NCBI GenBank assembly: GCA_047495785.1
Contig: JBLDXI010000015.1
Location: forward strand, 2,108,001 to 2,172,000
Direction: 5' to 3'
DNA: 64,000 bases
DNA from: Lepidodermella squamata
Taxonomy: Eukaryota; Gastrotricha
Part shown: positions 46,257-55,851 of the stretch, piece after piece
How positions within the stretch are numbered: the first letter of the stretch is position 1
How the letters are laid out: each line of letters begins with the position of its first letter
Made by a program: the position numbers and the translations under genes
Notes under the pieces: model-generated
Told to the model about the DNA's origin: nothing
What the model saw: only the letters and a program-made list of their open reading frames with translations
The model's database searches: none

Positions 46257-47378
46257 ATGGCAGATGAACAAATTGAGTTACTGAATTTACGCAAGTTGCA
46301 GTCGCTCGACGTACCTATCAGAGTAATCAACTCGCTGAACCTCTCCGATGTTGACTCAATCGAATGCTTCGCCTCTTACATTCACCAACGCGATTTCTAC
46401 GACTCTCAACTGACCAACCTTTTGATGGCTACTAAGGAAGATCTCGGTAAAGGCAAGAAAACGATCGCCCAACTCGAATCGAGCCGAAATTTTCTCGAAA
46501 CATCGATGCAAGACGTCAATTCGTTGCTGGCGGAAAAGGACGTGAAAATTCAGTCATTGAGCACCGAAGTCGAATTTTTGATTTTGCAACTCGAATCCGA
46601 GCGGAAAAATTTCGAATTTTCTGCCGCGTCATACGAGCAAATCATCTCTGATCAAGCCGCGAAAATCGATGATTTCGAACAGCGTCTTCGCGAAAATGAT
46701 GGAAAAATCGTTAAATCAACGGCCGAATTAGCGTCGAAGGAGAAATCGATTTCAAAATTGAGGCGAAAATTGGAAAAGCATCAGTCGAAATTCGATAAAA
46801 CGTTGTCTGGCAAGGAGCAGCAAATCGCGGGTTTAGCCTCGAAGGAAACTCAGCTTACTTCGGAACTTCGGCAAAGTCAATCAATTTGCGAATCGAAAAC
46901 TTTGGAAATCAACGATTTGAAATCGTACATTTCGAATTTGGAAGGCGAACTGAAAAATCTGGCGAAAATTCGAGAAAAATGCGCGACTGCTGAGGAGGCT
47001 GTGCAGAATTTACAGCTCGAGACTTCGACGTTATTGGAAGTTATTTCCGAACTGACCAATGCGAATAACGAGAAATTGCTCGAAATTGGTGAGTTGAAGC
47101 AACAAATTGTCGGGCTTGAAAAACAGTTGGAAGATGCTGCGAATGCCAAGTCCTTTCTGGGTAAACGCGTCGAAAATCTCAACTCGGAACTGCTTGAATT
47201 GGTATCGCTCACTGTTCCGAATTTGAAGCGGGAAATTAGCAATTTGCAAAATCTCGAAAAACGCCGTAAAAGCGAGTATGAAGCCGAGATTTCCTCGTTG
47301 AAGTCGACCAATGTGTTGTTGCGCTGCGACGTTGGAGCCATGAGAAAGGCCCTCGCTCAACGCGGCAATCGGATTTGA
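46257..47378 (+). CDS. Coiled-coil head-domain protein, array gene J
   Basis: Single coding exon of 373 aa. The frame is open further upstream, but the first in-frame ATG is at 46257 and follows an acceptor at about 46186. The head (LQSLDVPIRVINSLNLSD, then YIHQRDFYDSQLTNLLM) belongs to the SLNLS sub-type shared with K and L. The second module is IISDQAAKIDDFEQ. Long uninterrupted coil follows. Directly after the stop, GGACAGGTAATT and a TTTTTCAG 58 bp later look like a 3'-UTR intron. Confidence 0.86.
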   Translation: MADEQIELLNLRKLQSLDVPIRVINSLNLSDVDSIECFASYIHQRDFYDSQLTNLLMATKEDLGKGKKTIAQLESSRNFLETSMQDVNSLLAEKDVKIQSLSTEVEFLILQLESERKNFEFSAASYEQIISDQAAKIDDFEQRLRENDGKIVKSTAELASKEKSISKLRRKLEKHQSKFDKTLSGKEQQIAGLASKETQLTSELRQSQSICESKTLEINDLKSYISNLEGELKNLAKIREKCATAEEAVQNLQLETSTLLEVISELTNANNEKLLEIGELKQQIVGLEKQLEDAANAKSFLGKRVENLNSELLELVSLTVPNLKREISNLQNLEKRRKSEYEAEISSLKSTNVLLRCDVGAMRKALAQRGNRI

Positions 47379-48379
47379 ATTTGGACAGGTAATTTTTCTT
47401 TTGTTGTCATTTGTATCAATGAATTTGTTAAAATTTTTCTCTTTTTCAGGTGACTTGCTAGCGAATCGGTGACTAATTTTCTCGAGCACAACCTTGACTC
47501 AGTATTTCCTAATCTAGCTCATTATTCGGGATCAGATGTCTTGATTGTTATCCAGTGATTTTCTACTGCTCATATTTTTTTCTAGTTATCCTTTGTTATG
47601 TTTGTAAATTTTTGATTTTATAATAAAAAATGAATGGTAATCTCGGTTTTTTATTCCTTGCTAACTGTTGATTACGACTTTTGACTAGATTTTTTTCATC
47701 AAGTTGCGTTTTTTGTGACCTGTTTTGCGTCCGATATGCTGACGCGTGCCGGTTCGATTTCCGACGAGATGACTCGTGTGGAAAATTATCATTGTTTTTA
47801 CTTATTATTTTACGGCGGAATCGAACGATTTTGGATGAAATACGGGCTGCTGATAGTTCTTTGGTGATGAGTAGCTAAATTAGCTATGCGTATTTAGAAT
47901 AAGAGCGGCTGATCAATTTTAAACTCAATTAGCCAAGGCGATAATTCCTCTCTAAAGAGAGAGAAAATGTTGTGTAAATGTCATGTATCGGTCACCTATT
48001 GCGTGGAAAGTGACACCTTTGTATCGGCTAGGTGATCATGTCATTATTTTATCTTTTTATTTAGGATTAGTTGGAATATATGTAATAATTTTTCCGAAAT
48101 CTCACTCGCAAATCACAGGCCTTGGCGGCTGCTGTCTCCCAATCGATTTTTTATTTTAAATTGAATTCGATTGGTCATTTTAATCCCGGACTCAAAATTA
48201 TTAATATTTTTAAGCGGGAAGAATTTTTCAATTTTTTTATGGTTGAATTTGAGTAATGGAATGAACCCTAATTATAAAGGCTTTTAGTTTTATTTTATTT
48301 AATTGCAATACATATTTTATTTTATCTCTTTTTATCGATTTTTATTTTTTATTTAGGATTTTTTACCTGGTTGTGAAAA
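47379..48379. other. Spacer between J and K
   Basis: 3' UTR of J with AATAAAAAA near 47622, then about 700 bp with no recognisable feature. It ends with a TTATTTAG acceptor 24 bp before the ATG of K. Confidence 0.4.
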
Positions 48380-49297
48380 ATGATCGACGATGACATTCGT
48401 GGGTTAAATAGACGAAAATTACAGTCGCTAGATTTGCCTGCCGAACTAATCGATTCATTGAACCTGTCCAACGTGGCTCTGATCGATGCTCTCATAGCCT
48501 ACGTCCTCGACCGAAATCGCTACGACATCCAACTGACAAATATTCTCGTCTCCACGAAAGAAAATCTCGCCGTAATCATCGAACAGCAGCGAACTTCGAC
48601 GATTTTCCCGGAAAAACTCTTGCGAGAAATTGAATTGTTGACCTTGAAAAATGACTCGGAACGTCAGACTTTCGAACAACTTCTCGCCGCTAAAGATCAG
48701 ATAATTATCGATCAAGAAGCGAAAATTAACAATTTTTTCGCCGAACTGAGCGACATCAACAAAATTCTGTCCGAAAGGGACGAGATGATTTTCGAATTAA
48801 ATGCGAAATTGGCCTTGAAAAGCGAAGAAAATTCTCGCATGTCGAATCTCGAGGCGAAAATCAGAGAGCTGAACCAAAAATTAAAAGATTTGGAGCTGTT
48901 AAAACTGGATGCTCTCTCGGAAAAATCAGCGCTGTCCAGGCGAGTTGCTGGGCTCAATGAACTGAACGTCAAGAAAACTCGGGAAATTAAGGAATTGAAT
49001 GAAAAAAACGAATCTCTGTCGAAAATTGTCAAAGATTTAGATTCGAAACTGGTCAAGTTGCAAGCGATTTCTGACCGTCAACTCGTGGAACTCGAAGAAA
49101 ATCGGCAACAAATCGAGCGGATGGAGAACGCGCTGCGAGAATTCAACCCAGCTATTAAGGCGCAGATGGAGCGTCATTACGAGCGGCATATTGCTCACCT
49201 TAATGGGCAGATAGTTGGGCTGGATCAAGATCTAGCCAGACTGCGGCATGAGCTCGATCGCCGAAATGGATGGTCAGGCCATTGGAGACCCTATTAA
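48380..49297 (+). CDS. Coiled-coil head-domain protein, array gene K
   Basis: Single exon, 305 aa. Head at residues 10-60: LQSLDLPAELIDSLNLSN, then YVLDRNRYDIQLTNILV. Second module AKDQIIIDQEAKINNF at about 95-112. Coiled coil continues to the end. The C-terminal part REFNPAIKAQMERHYERHIA is shared with gene L, marking K and L as a sub-pair although L is 1.7 times longer. Ends in an aromatic/basic tail (WSGHWRPY). Confidence 0.88.
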   Translation: MIDDDIRGLNRRKLQSLDLPAELIDSLNLSNVALIDALIAYVLDRNRYDIQLTNILVSTKENLAVIIEQQRTSTIFPEKLLREIELLTLKNDSERQTFEQLLAAKDQIIIDQEAKINNFFAELSDINKILSERDEMIFELNAKLALKSEENSRMSNLEAKIRELNQKLKDLELLKLDALSEKSALSRRVAGLNELNVKKTREIKELNEKNESLSKIVKDLDSKLVKLQAISDRQLVELEENRQQIERMENALREFNPAIKAQMERHYERHIAHLNGQIVGLDQDLARLRHELDRRNGWSGHWRPY

Positions 49298-49574
49298 AGC
49301 CGATTTTGTCCTAAAAATTGTACAATTAACATTTTTAAGGTGGATTTTTTTGTAACTTCAGATCTTTTGAAATATTTCATTTTACTCCATTTGTGCACTT
49401 GTTTTTATGTTTTAAATTTTTATCGATATATTTCACATTACAACTGCGTTGTTATGCGACAGGATAAACACGGGATTTCTTGCAAATTTCATCGTAATAT
49501 TGAACTAAATTTTTGAAATCTTTTCAATTTTCGAATAATTTTCCTTCAATTTTAGGTTTGATTTATTTTTAACA

Positions 49575-51146
49575 ATGGATGAAGATGAAATTCAGCTGTT
49601 AAATTGGCGGAAATTGAAAGCGTTGAACCTGCCCGGTGATTTGATTAGTCTACTCAACTTGGCCGATGAAAAGCTGGTCGAAACCCTCATCAGATACGTG
49701 GAATTACGCAATTTTTACGACAGCCGTGTTACCGAGGTTATGATTTCGAACCAGGAGAGGCTGAACGAAAGTCAAAAAGCCATTTCAGCGAAATCAGTCT
49801 GCGAAATCGAGGCGATAGTCGCTGCGAAAGACGCGAAAATCAAATCGTTAACCACCGAACTCGAATCATTCACGAAATCCTGGGTCTCTGAGCGGCAAGT
49901 TTTTGAAACTCTACTCGCGTCAAAAGATTCGATAATCAGTGATCAGGAGTCTAAAATTAATGCTTTAGCGAGTGAAGCTGAAAGTTGGCGGACAATTATT
50001 GCCGATAAAGATCGAGTTTTAACAGATTTTAATAGCCAATTATCCTCCTTAACACAAAATTCTTCATCAATCATCCAATCGCGTGATTCAACGATTTCTG
50101 ATCTGGCATCGAAAAATCAAGAATTGATGAGGCAGATTGAGCTGTCTGGCTCGCGTAATTCAAACCTCGTAGAAACTGTGAAAAATCTGGAAAAATTCAA
50201 CACGCAACTTAAGGAGGAACTCGGAAGAAGCCGGGAAAATATCGAAAATCTTCAATCTTCGATGGCGAAATCAATCGAAGAATTGAAATCGATAGTCAAT
50301 GAAAAAGATTCGCAAATTCAATCTCTTATGGCTGAAATCGAGAATTTATCTCGGAGTCTCAATTCAGACCGGCAGCAAATGGCCAGTCTCCAATCGAAAA
50401 TTAGCGTTGATCCCGTCGAATCCGGGAATTTCAGGGAAATATTAGCGGAAAAAGATCGCGTTATTGAAGATTCGAAACGAAAATTCGCAGCTTTTGAAGA
50501 AAATTCAGCGTTAATTATCGAGTCTCGGGATATTATTATATCGTCATTAGAGTCGAAAAACTCCACCCTTACCACTCGTGTTATGGAGCTCGAAAACGCG
50601 AAGGTGACAATGTGGGAAAAATATAACGAACAGGCGCAGAAATCGAAACATTTTGAGATGGAAAAGCATGCGTTGAAGGGTGAAAATTCAGCGTTATCCG
50701 ATCGAATTGCCGGGCTCAACCAGCTTAGTGTATCGAAAAATCTCGAAATTGCGAAATTGAACGAAAAAATCGGCGATTTATCGAAACAGAACGCGGCACT
50801 ATCGAAATCGATCGAAGAATTCGAGGCGAAATTGAAAGTTGGTGCCGATCACAGCAAATGCGAGGCGGAGATTGAGAAATTGAACGGTGTGATAACCAGC
50901 CTGCAGACGTCTATAAATCGTCAGAAGGCTGAGTTGAAGACTAGCCAGGATAATATTGAACGGCTGAATAATTCGACGCGAGAGTTCAACCCGGCGATGA
51001 AGCAGCAGTTGATTGAACACTTCGAGGCTCGGATTGCGCATTTGAACGCGGCGAACAACGCGATGCGGCTTGAAATGGACAGGCTGCAGCATATGTTGAT
51101 GCAGCGAGACCAGCCCGTCCGGCAGTATGGCCCCAGGCGCTTCTAA
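49575..51146 (+). CDS. Long coiled-coil head-domain protein, array gene L
   Basis: Single exon, 523 aa, the longest intronless member. Head: LKALNLPGDLISLLNLAD, then YVELRNFYDSRVTEVMI. The module AKDAKIKSL followed by ASKDSIISDQESKINAL recurs in weaker form further on (IIADKDRVL, ILAEKDRVIED), indicating internal duplication of coil segments, which accounts for the length relative to K. The C terminus REFNPAMKQQLIEHFEARIA matches K. The ATG lies 20 bp after a CAATTTTAG acceptor. Confidence 0.88.
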   Translation: MDEDEIQLLNWRKLKALNLPGDLISLLNLADEKLVETLIRYVELRNFYDSRVTEVMISNQERLNESQKAISAKSVCEIEAIVAAKDAKIKSLTTELESFTKSWVSERQVFETLLASKDSIISDQESKINALASEAESWRTIIADKDRVLTDFNSQLSSLTQNSSSIIQSRDSTISDLASKNQELMRQIELSGSRNSNLVETVKNLEKFNTQLKEELGRSRENIENLQSSMAKSIEELKSIVNEKDSQIQSLMAEIENLSRSLNSDRQQMASLQSKISVDPVESGNFREILAEKDRVIEDSKRKFAAFEENSALIIESRDIIISSLESKNSTLTTRVMELENAKVTMWEKYNEQAQKSKHFEMEKHALKGENSALSDRIAGLNQLSVSKNLEIAKLNEKIGDLSKQNAALSKSIEEFEAKLKVGADHSKCEAEIEKLNGVITSLQTSINRQKAELKTSQDNIERLNNSTREFNPAMKQQLIEHFEARIAHLNAANNAMRLEMDRLQHMLMQRDQPVRQYGPRRF

Positions 51147-51354
51147 TTGTGCCTAAATTGAGGTAATGGCTTTATTACTAATTTTGTTATTTAACTATTT
51201 TTAAACAGTTTTTAAACGGAATTATTCATATGCCGGAGAAAAGTATTTGACGGCATTTATAGGGGTTTTAGGAGGTGTAAATCACGATTTTGGGTGGAAT
51301 TATTTTTGTATTTGGCGTCTTTTTATAGGAATTTCCACTATTTTTTCGTCAAAT

Positions 51355-51626
51355 CTACCGAGAGAAAATGTCATCTCTTATCCAAGATTTAACCGTAGAA
51401 ATGAAAAATTCACCGGAAAAAACTCGATAAACCCCGATGGTAACTGGTTCGGTAATTTTCGGTATTTTACCCGGCTGGACCGAATTTCTTCGGACTTTTT
51501 TAATCCCATTAGAAGTGACATACTTGATTACTATTCTCGTGATTTTTTGAATTTTTATAAATTTTGTCTGGCCATGAGATGTGACTTCGCCTCGCATTTT
51601 AGAGTTTCTGAACCCTTTTCCGTGTA
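51355..51626 (+). repeat. Dispersed repeat, copy 2
   Basis: 272 bp matching 17269-17534 in the same orientation. This copy has a short extra segment (GACCGAATTTCTTCGGAC) absent from copy 1. The two copies are 34 kb apart and unrelated to the coding duplications, so dispersal by a mobile element is likely. Confidence 0.7.
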
Positions 51627-51972
51627 AGGTCACCCGGACGGAACGGCTCTGCGATTGATGTGGCGATTCCTCCAAGGGTGTGAGCGGCGGCGGTGAATAA
51701 CGGAAGTAGTCACATGTCACTCAAGCCGTACAAACAAAAGGCGCAGTCAATTATCAGCACCGTTTTTATTAGCTTGAAACCAGCGAAAAAACATTATACA
51801 CAGCGAAAATTCTAGAAGAAAAATTATTGTTTTTGGGTTAGAATATTGCGCGGCACCGAAATGACCGAAATGAGGCGGACCTTTGATCTTGGCGGGGCGG
51901 TATCTCGGCCGTGCACGATCGAAGTATCGACCGGCTGCACTGCCGGCTTTGTCCTAGTTTTAGCGGCGCGTT

Positions 51973-52400
51973 TCACAGCAATTTTCGTCGCATCGCCTCT
52001 TCGCTTTTTTGAATCTTTTCCGGCGATTTTTGGCGATTTTCGACATGAGCGAATTTAGCTGACGATGAAGGAGCAAAGGCGGCGAAGCCATTCATAAGAT
52101 CTGTGAAGCCATTTCTCTATAATATAAAATGGAAATTTAAAAAATTGAATACCTGAATCGACGTTTTGAAAACACTGGCCATGTTGACCGCATTGAGCAT
52201 ATTTGTAGTATCGGCGTCATGAGACAGATGTGGAAATTCGACCACTTTGCCAATCACTTTCTCTGTGCAGAAGAATGTTTAGTTCTCAGGGATCGGGAAT
52301 TCGATATGTCCCTCTTCTTTTAAAATTCGGTCAACCACCTCGCTGAACGTGCGGGTCTTTAGTCGATCGCCGTTCGACTTTCGCACAAAATGCCAGCCAG
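51973..52400 (-). pseudogene. Two-exon gene remnant with internal stop
   Basis: The terminal exon 51973-52116 encodes 47 residues (NGFTDLMNGFAAFAPSSSAK, then EAMRRKLL) and joins in phase 0 across a 36-bp GT-AG gap to an upstream exon ending at 52153. That exon reads RLKTRTFSEVVDRILKEEG, then EFPIPEN, a TAA, and VIGKVVEFPHLSHDADTTNM. The stop is the only break seen. No start exon was found. Function not recognised. Confidence 0.4.
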
Positions 52401-52553
52401 GTTGCTCTCAGCCATTGCAAAAATGCAAATGCCAAGCAACGCGATGCAAAAGCAATGCAAAATTAAATCAAGCAGTTACCTAAATATTGAATAAGAAGTC
52501 GATTATTGAAGAAAAGATACGGAGCAAGAATTCAGAAAAAAATCTGTATAGTT

Positions 52554-52575
52554 ATGAATGAATGAATGAATGAAT
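52554..52575. repeat. ATGA tetranucleotide microsatellite
   Basis: Five perfect ATGA/GAAT units in non-coding DNA. Confidence 0.85.
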
Positions 52576-53064
52576 CGTATCGATTTCCCACGGCTGACAC
52601 GCGCGAAATAATACGTGATAAATTTCCAATCCAGTGAAAATCGAAAGCCTTGCAAATTCAATTTATTACTCATTGTTATGGATTATTGTAGGCACCAATC
52701 GCGTATTCACATAAGCCAAAAGAAAGTATCAGCAAATAAACGAATATACCAACGTATGAAAATTTGAATGAAAAATTCTGATGGGAAATTTGGAATTTTG
52801 GAGAACTTCCGACTTGCGGTAGCGGAAGGTTTTACACTTTTTCCAGCCCTGATCGAACGGCACCGGATACGTTTTTGCCAGCTTTCTTGATTTCCTTATT
52901 GGCTAACAGCATGATATTTGATCGACCCCGAGATAGGGGTGGCGCTCACGCCAACATTATTCCAAACTGTTGGAAAAAATCAATGTTGGAAAGTCAAACC
53001 CATGATTTCGGCAAGTTGCAGAGGCAAGCCTTCATAATTCCGAAAATTCTAGATTTCGTTGCCA

Positions 53065-53776
53065 TTACCGGCATGATGGTCGATAATTTGTACTAAGATG
53101 GGTTTCCGTGCCTTTATTCATCTGATTAGGCCAAATTGTTGCAATCATTGCAGAGCCCAGACTGCCACCAAAGTCAAAGGCGCAAAGAAGTTGTCGCAAA
53201 TGATTCGCCGTGATTAGATCCATCAATTCGATACTGCTGTGAATTATTATGAATTCGAGTACTTTTTTAGCTGTTTTACTCAATGCCGGTTCAGAGATGA
53301 CCTTGCCATCATAAGGCGGTTGGCTAATTTAGGGAAAATTAGCCTAATTCGCCCTTCGCCAACCAGCTCGACATTCATTTGTTTGAACTTAGGCCAAGTT
53401 GAGTGTAGGATTAGTTCCAGTTCCGCATTTCGGCTTTCATTCGCTTCGTGATTTTGAGGCCGGGGAATCGCTTCGCCAGCAGCCGAGATAGGTCCTCTAT
53501 CAAATGGTTGATACAAAAGAAAATCAGTGTGAAACCAATCGGAATGAGTAGAGGTGAAACCGTCAGAAACCAAGAGCAGTTGCAGCCAAGGTACCGAATC
53601 ATCGTCATTTTTGTGAAGCCGAGAAGAGCATTGACCTCAGCAAAACAACAATCAATAGTGAGCGTACGAGGCAGCGGAACTGTCCGATTTTTGACCGGAA
53701 GGGCGGCTTTCAAAGCCTCCGGGGAGCTTTGAATTTGATGATTTTGCTGGTCGGATGAGAGCATGCCCGGTGGCAT
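53065..53776 (-). pseudogene. Unrecognised minus-strand ORF remnant
   Basis: An open frame of 121 codons (53411-53776; starts MPPGMLSSDQQ, contains a hydrophobic stretch WFLTVSPLLIPIGFTLIFF) and overlapping shorter frames (53065-53283, 53280-53573) look like pieces of one decayed gene. No family recognised. A shorter, more decayed copy of its 5' part occurs at about 55852-56030, carried along by the duplication that produced genes M and N. Confidence 0.35.
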
Positions 53777-55851
53777 CCAAGGATAGGAATCATTCGAAAA
53801 TTGAAGAAAAATATTCTGATGACATTAATTTATCAATTTTTTAATTATTTACTTGATGGAAGATTTTCGCAACTTGAAATTTAATAACTATATGGTTTTT
53901 AGGTTCTGCTTTGCGGCTGAATCTTTCGGAAACTGGCACTTCTTACTCTTGTGCATACATCATACCAATGTGTTCAGGTGATCGAAATCAGCATGTATTT
54001 TATACTGAATAACAGCTTGATTGTTGTGTAACTGTATTTACCGAAAAACAAAAACAAATCAACTGGCGTGCAACTGCGACGAAACATGTGCCAGTTTAGC
54101 TGAGAACACTTATCACGATTTTCAGCGGAATTTTTTCTCTGCGGGAAACTGTAAAATATATTATTATTGTTTTTTCTTTGATTGTCGATTATTCTCGCCA
54201 TTTTTCTCTTTGCTGATCTTGGAATTAATAAATTTGGTATTTATGATTTATTTCCATTTAATGTTCTGAGACGATAGGTACGAGTAATTTTCATAATTTA
54301 ATTTCTATTTATAGGCGGGTTTTTTTCGTTAAAATGACTGACGATAAAACTCAGCTGCGAAATGAAATAAATCTGATATCACTCGATTTACCGCCTGATT
54401 TGATGATCCTCATTGATACGTCCGACGTCGCCTTGGTGACCGCGCTGGTTAGCTTCATCGAAGAGAAAAATTCTTATCAAAGTCAACTAACCGAATCGCT
54501 GATCGCCTCCAAAGAAAAGGTCGAGGCGAGTCGAAGAATCATTGAAAAGCTTGTAGCGGACCTTAAATTAGCCGAAAATTCGATCGCGTCATTCAAATCA
54601 ATCCTGGAGCAGAAAGAAACAAAGATTAAATCGCTATTGGCTGAAATCGAATGTTTAACTCGGCAAAACGAATCGCAGTTGTCTCAAATCACTTTGAAAA
54701 ACGACATTATTTCCGATCAATTAACCAAACTCGCAAACTTATCGAAACAAGCTGAAAAACGCCGTAAAATCGATACTTCGATTGATTTAAATTCGGAATT
54801 GGTAGAAAAAATCGCATCTCTTGAGGTAGCTAACGACAGTCTTGAGCAGGATATCGCCGCCTCTCAGAAGAGAATTTCCGAGTTGGAACAGACCATAGCT
54901 ACTCAGCATCAAGTGTTTCATCGAATTTCATCCGAAGTGGAACGGCAGGCTGAGTTATTGACTGCAAAAGATGGCCAATTAGCGGCTTCGTTGCAGGATA
55001 AAGCGATTCTGGCTGGTCAGTTCAATCAATTGAAAGAGGAAAATTACGAGAAAAATCGGCTGATTTCAAAGCTGACCGACGACATAACGATATGGAAAAC
55101 GAAAAATAAAACTCTATTCGACCATGCCAGCGATTTGGAACAAGAGCTGAAACGCGTTGTGGCTATCAATTTCAGCGTCGCTGAAAATTGCCCAGAAAAA
55201 TCGCAACGTTTTAAGGCAAAACTGAAAGAAACGAAACGCGAGCTCAGGTCTAGCAATAGAGAACTGAGAAAAACTCGCTGTGAGCTGGCTGAATTTAAAC
55301 GAAATTTCGATAGATTGATGCATGAAGTTGCAATGAAAGATTCGATAATTGCTCAGATTGAACAAAGTCTGCTGTCTGTTGATGAAAAATGGAAGAAAAA
55401 TTGTGTTGACTTGATGTCGGAATCTCACCGTCTTGTTGATGAGTTGAAAGGCCAAGTTGCAGAAAAGGAAAAAATTACTGCTGATTTGAATTTTCGAATT
55501 TATGGGCTCAATTCGACAGTAGCCCGATTGCGAATGGAATTGAGCCGAACGGCTGAAGCGCTGATGGCCACGTCTTTTAATCGGCAAGGATCTAACAATA
55601 ATTACTGGTAAATTTTTTTGAAAATTTATAAAATTTATAATTTATGAAATTGTATTTTATTTTACAGATTGACATAGCTCTGGACCTTGCTGATAAACAA
55701 TTGACTGATATTAATATTTTTTGCTCTAATTTTTCATTCCAAACTCGTTGTCTTGTATGATTTTTCCAAACTCGATGAAATGGTTGTTATTGGTTATTTT
55801 TCATCCAATGGGATCTTTTTAATTGTTTTTAGGCTAATTTATTCAATTAAT
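53709..55851. repeat. Tandem duplication block, copy 1 (contains gene M)
   Basis: Begins with TTCAAAGCCTCCGGGGAGCT and includes GCCCGGTGGCATCCAAGGAT, gene M, its 3' intron and the spacer up to a TTTTTAGGC acceptor. The same landmarks in the same order recur from 55852. Confidence 0.8.
54334..55611 (+). CDS. Coiled-coil head-domain protein, array gene M
   Basis: 425 aa, ATG 22 bp after a TTTATAG acceptor. Head SLDLPPDLMILIDTSDVALV, then FIEEKNSYQSQLTESLI. Second module LKNDIISDQLTKLANL. KRRKID (about residue 150) is a possible nuclear signal. The segment VVAINFSVAENCPEKSQRF is specific to M and its duplicate N. The last codons read TAC TGG TAA unspliced, but a GT-AG intron (55608-55667) can start inside TGG; spliced, the stop becomes TGA one residue earlier. 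Confidence 0.88.
   Translation: MTDDKTQLRNEINLISLDLPPDLMILIDTSDVALVTALVSFIEEKNSYQSQLTESLIASKEKVEASRRIIEKLVADLKLAENSIASFKSILEQKETKIKSLLAEIECLTRQNESQLSQITLKNDIISDQLTKLANLSKQAEKRRKIDTSIDLNSELVEKIASLEVANDSLEQDIAASQKRISELEQTIATQHQVFHRISSEVERQAELLTAKDGQLAASLQDKAILAGQFNQLKEENYEKNRLISKLTDDITIWKTKNKTLFDHASDLEQELKRVVAINFSVAENCPEKSQRFKAKLKETKRELRSSNRELRKTRCELAEFKRNFDRLMHEVAMKDSIIAQIEQSLLSVDEKWKKNCVDLMSESHRLVDELKGQVAEKEKITADLNFRIYGLNSTVARLRMELSRTAEALMATSFNRQGSNNNYW

Larger units (their letters stand above)
51147..54333. other. 3.2-kb spacer between L and M
   Basis: Contains the second copy of the dispersed repeat, two minus-strand gene remnants and an ATGA microsatellite (52554-52575), listed separately. 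The rest carries nothing I can name. Confidence 0.4.
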
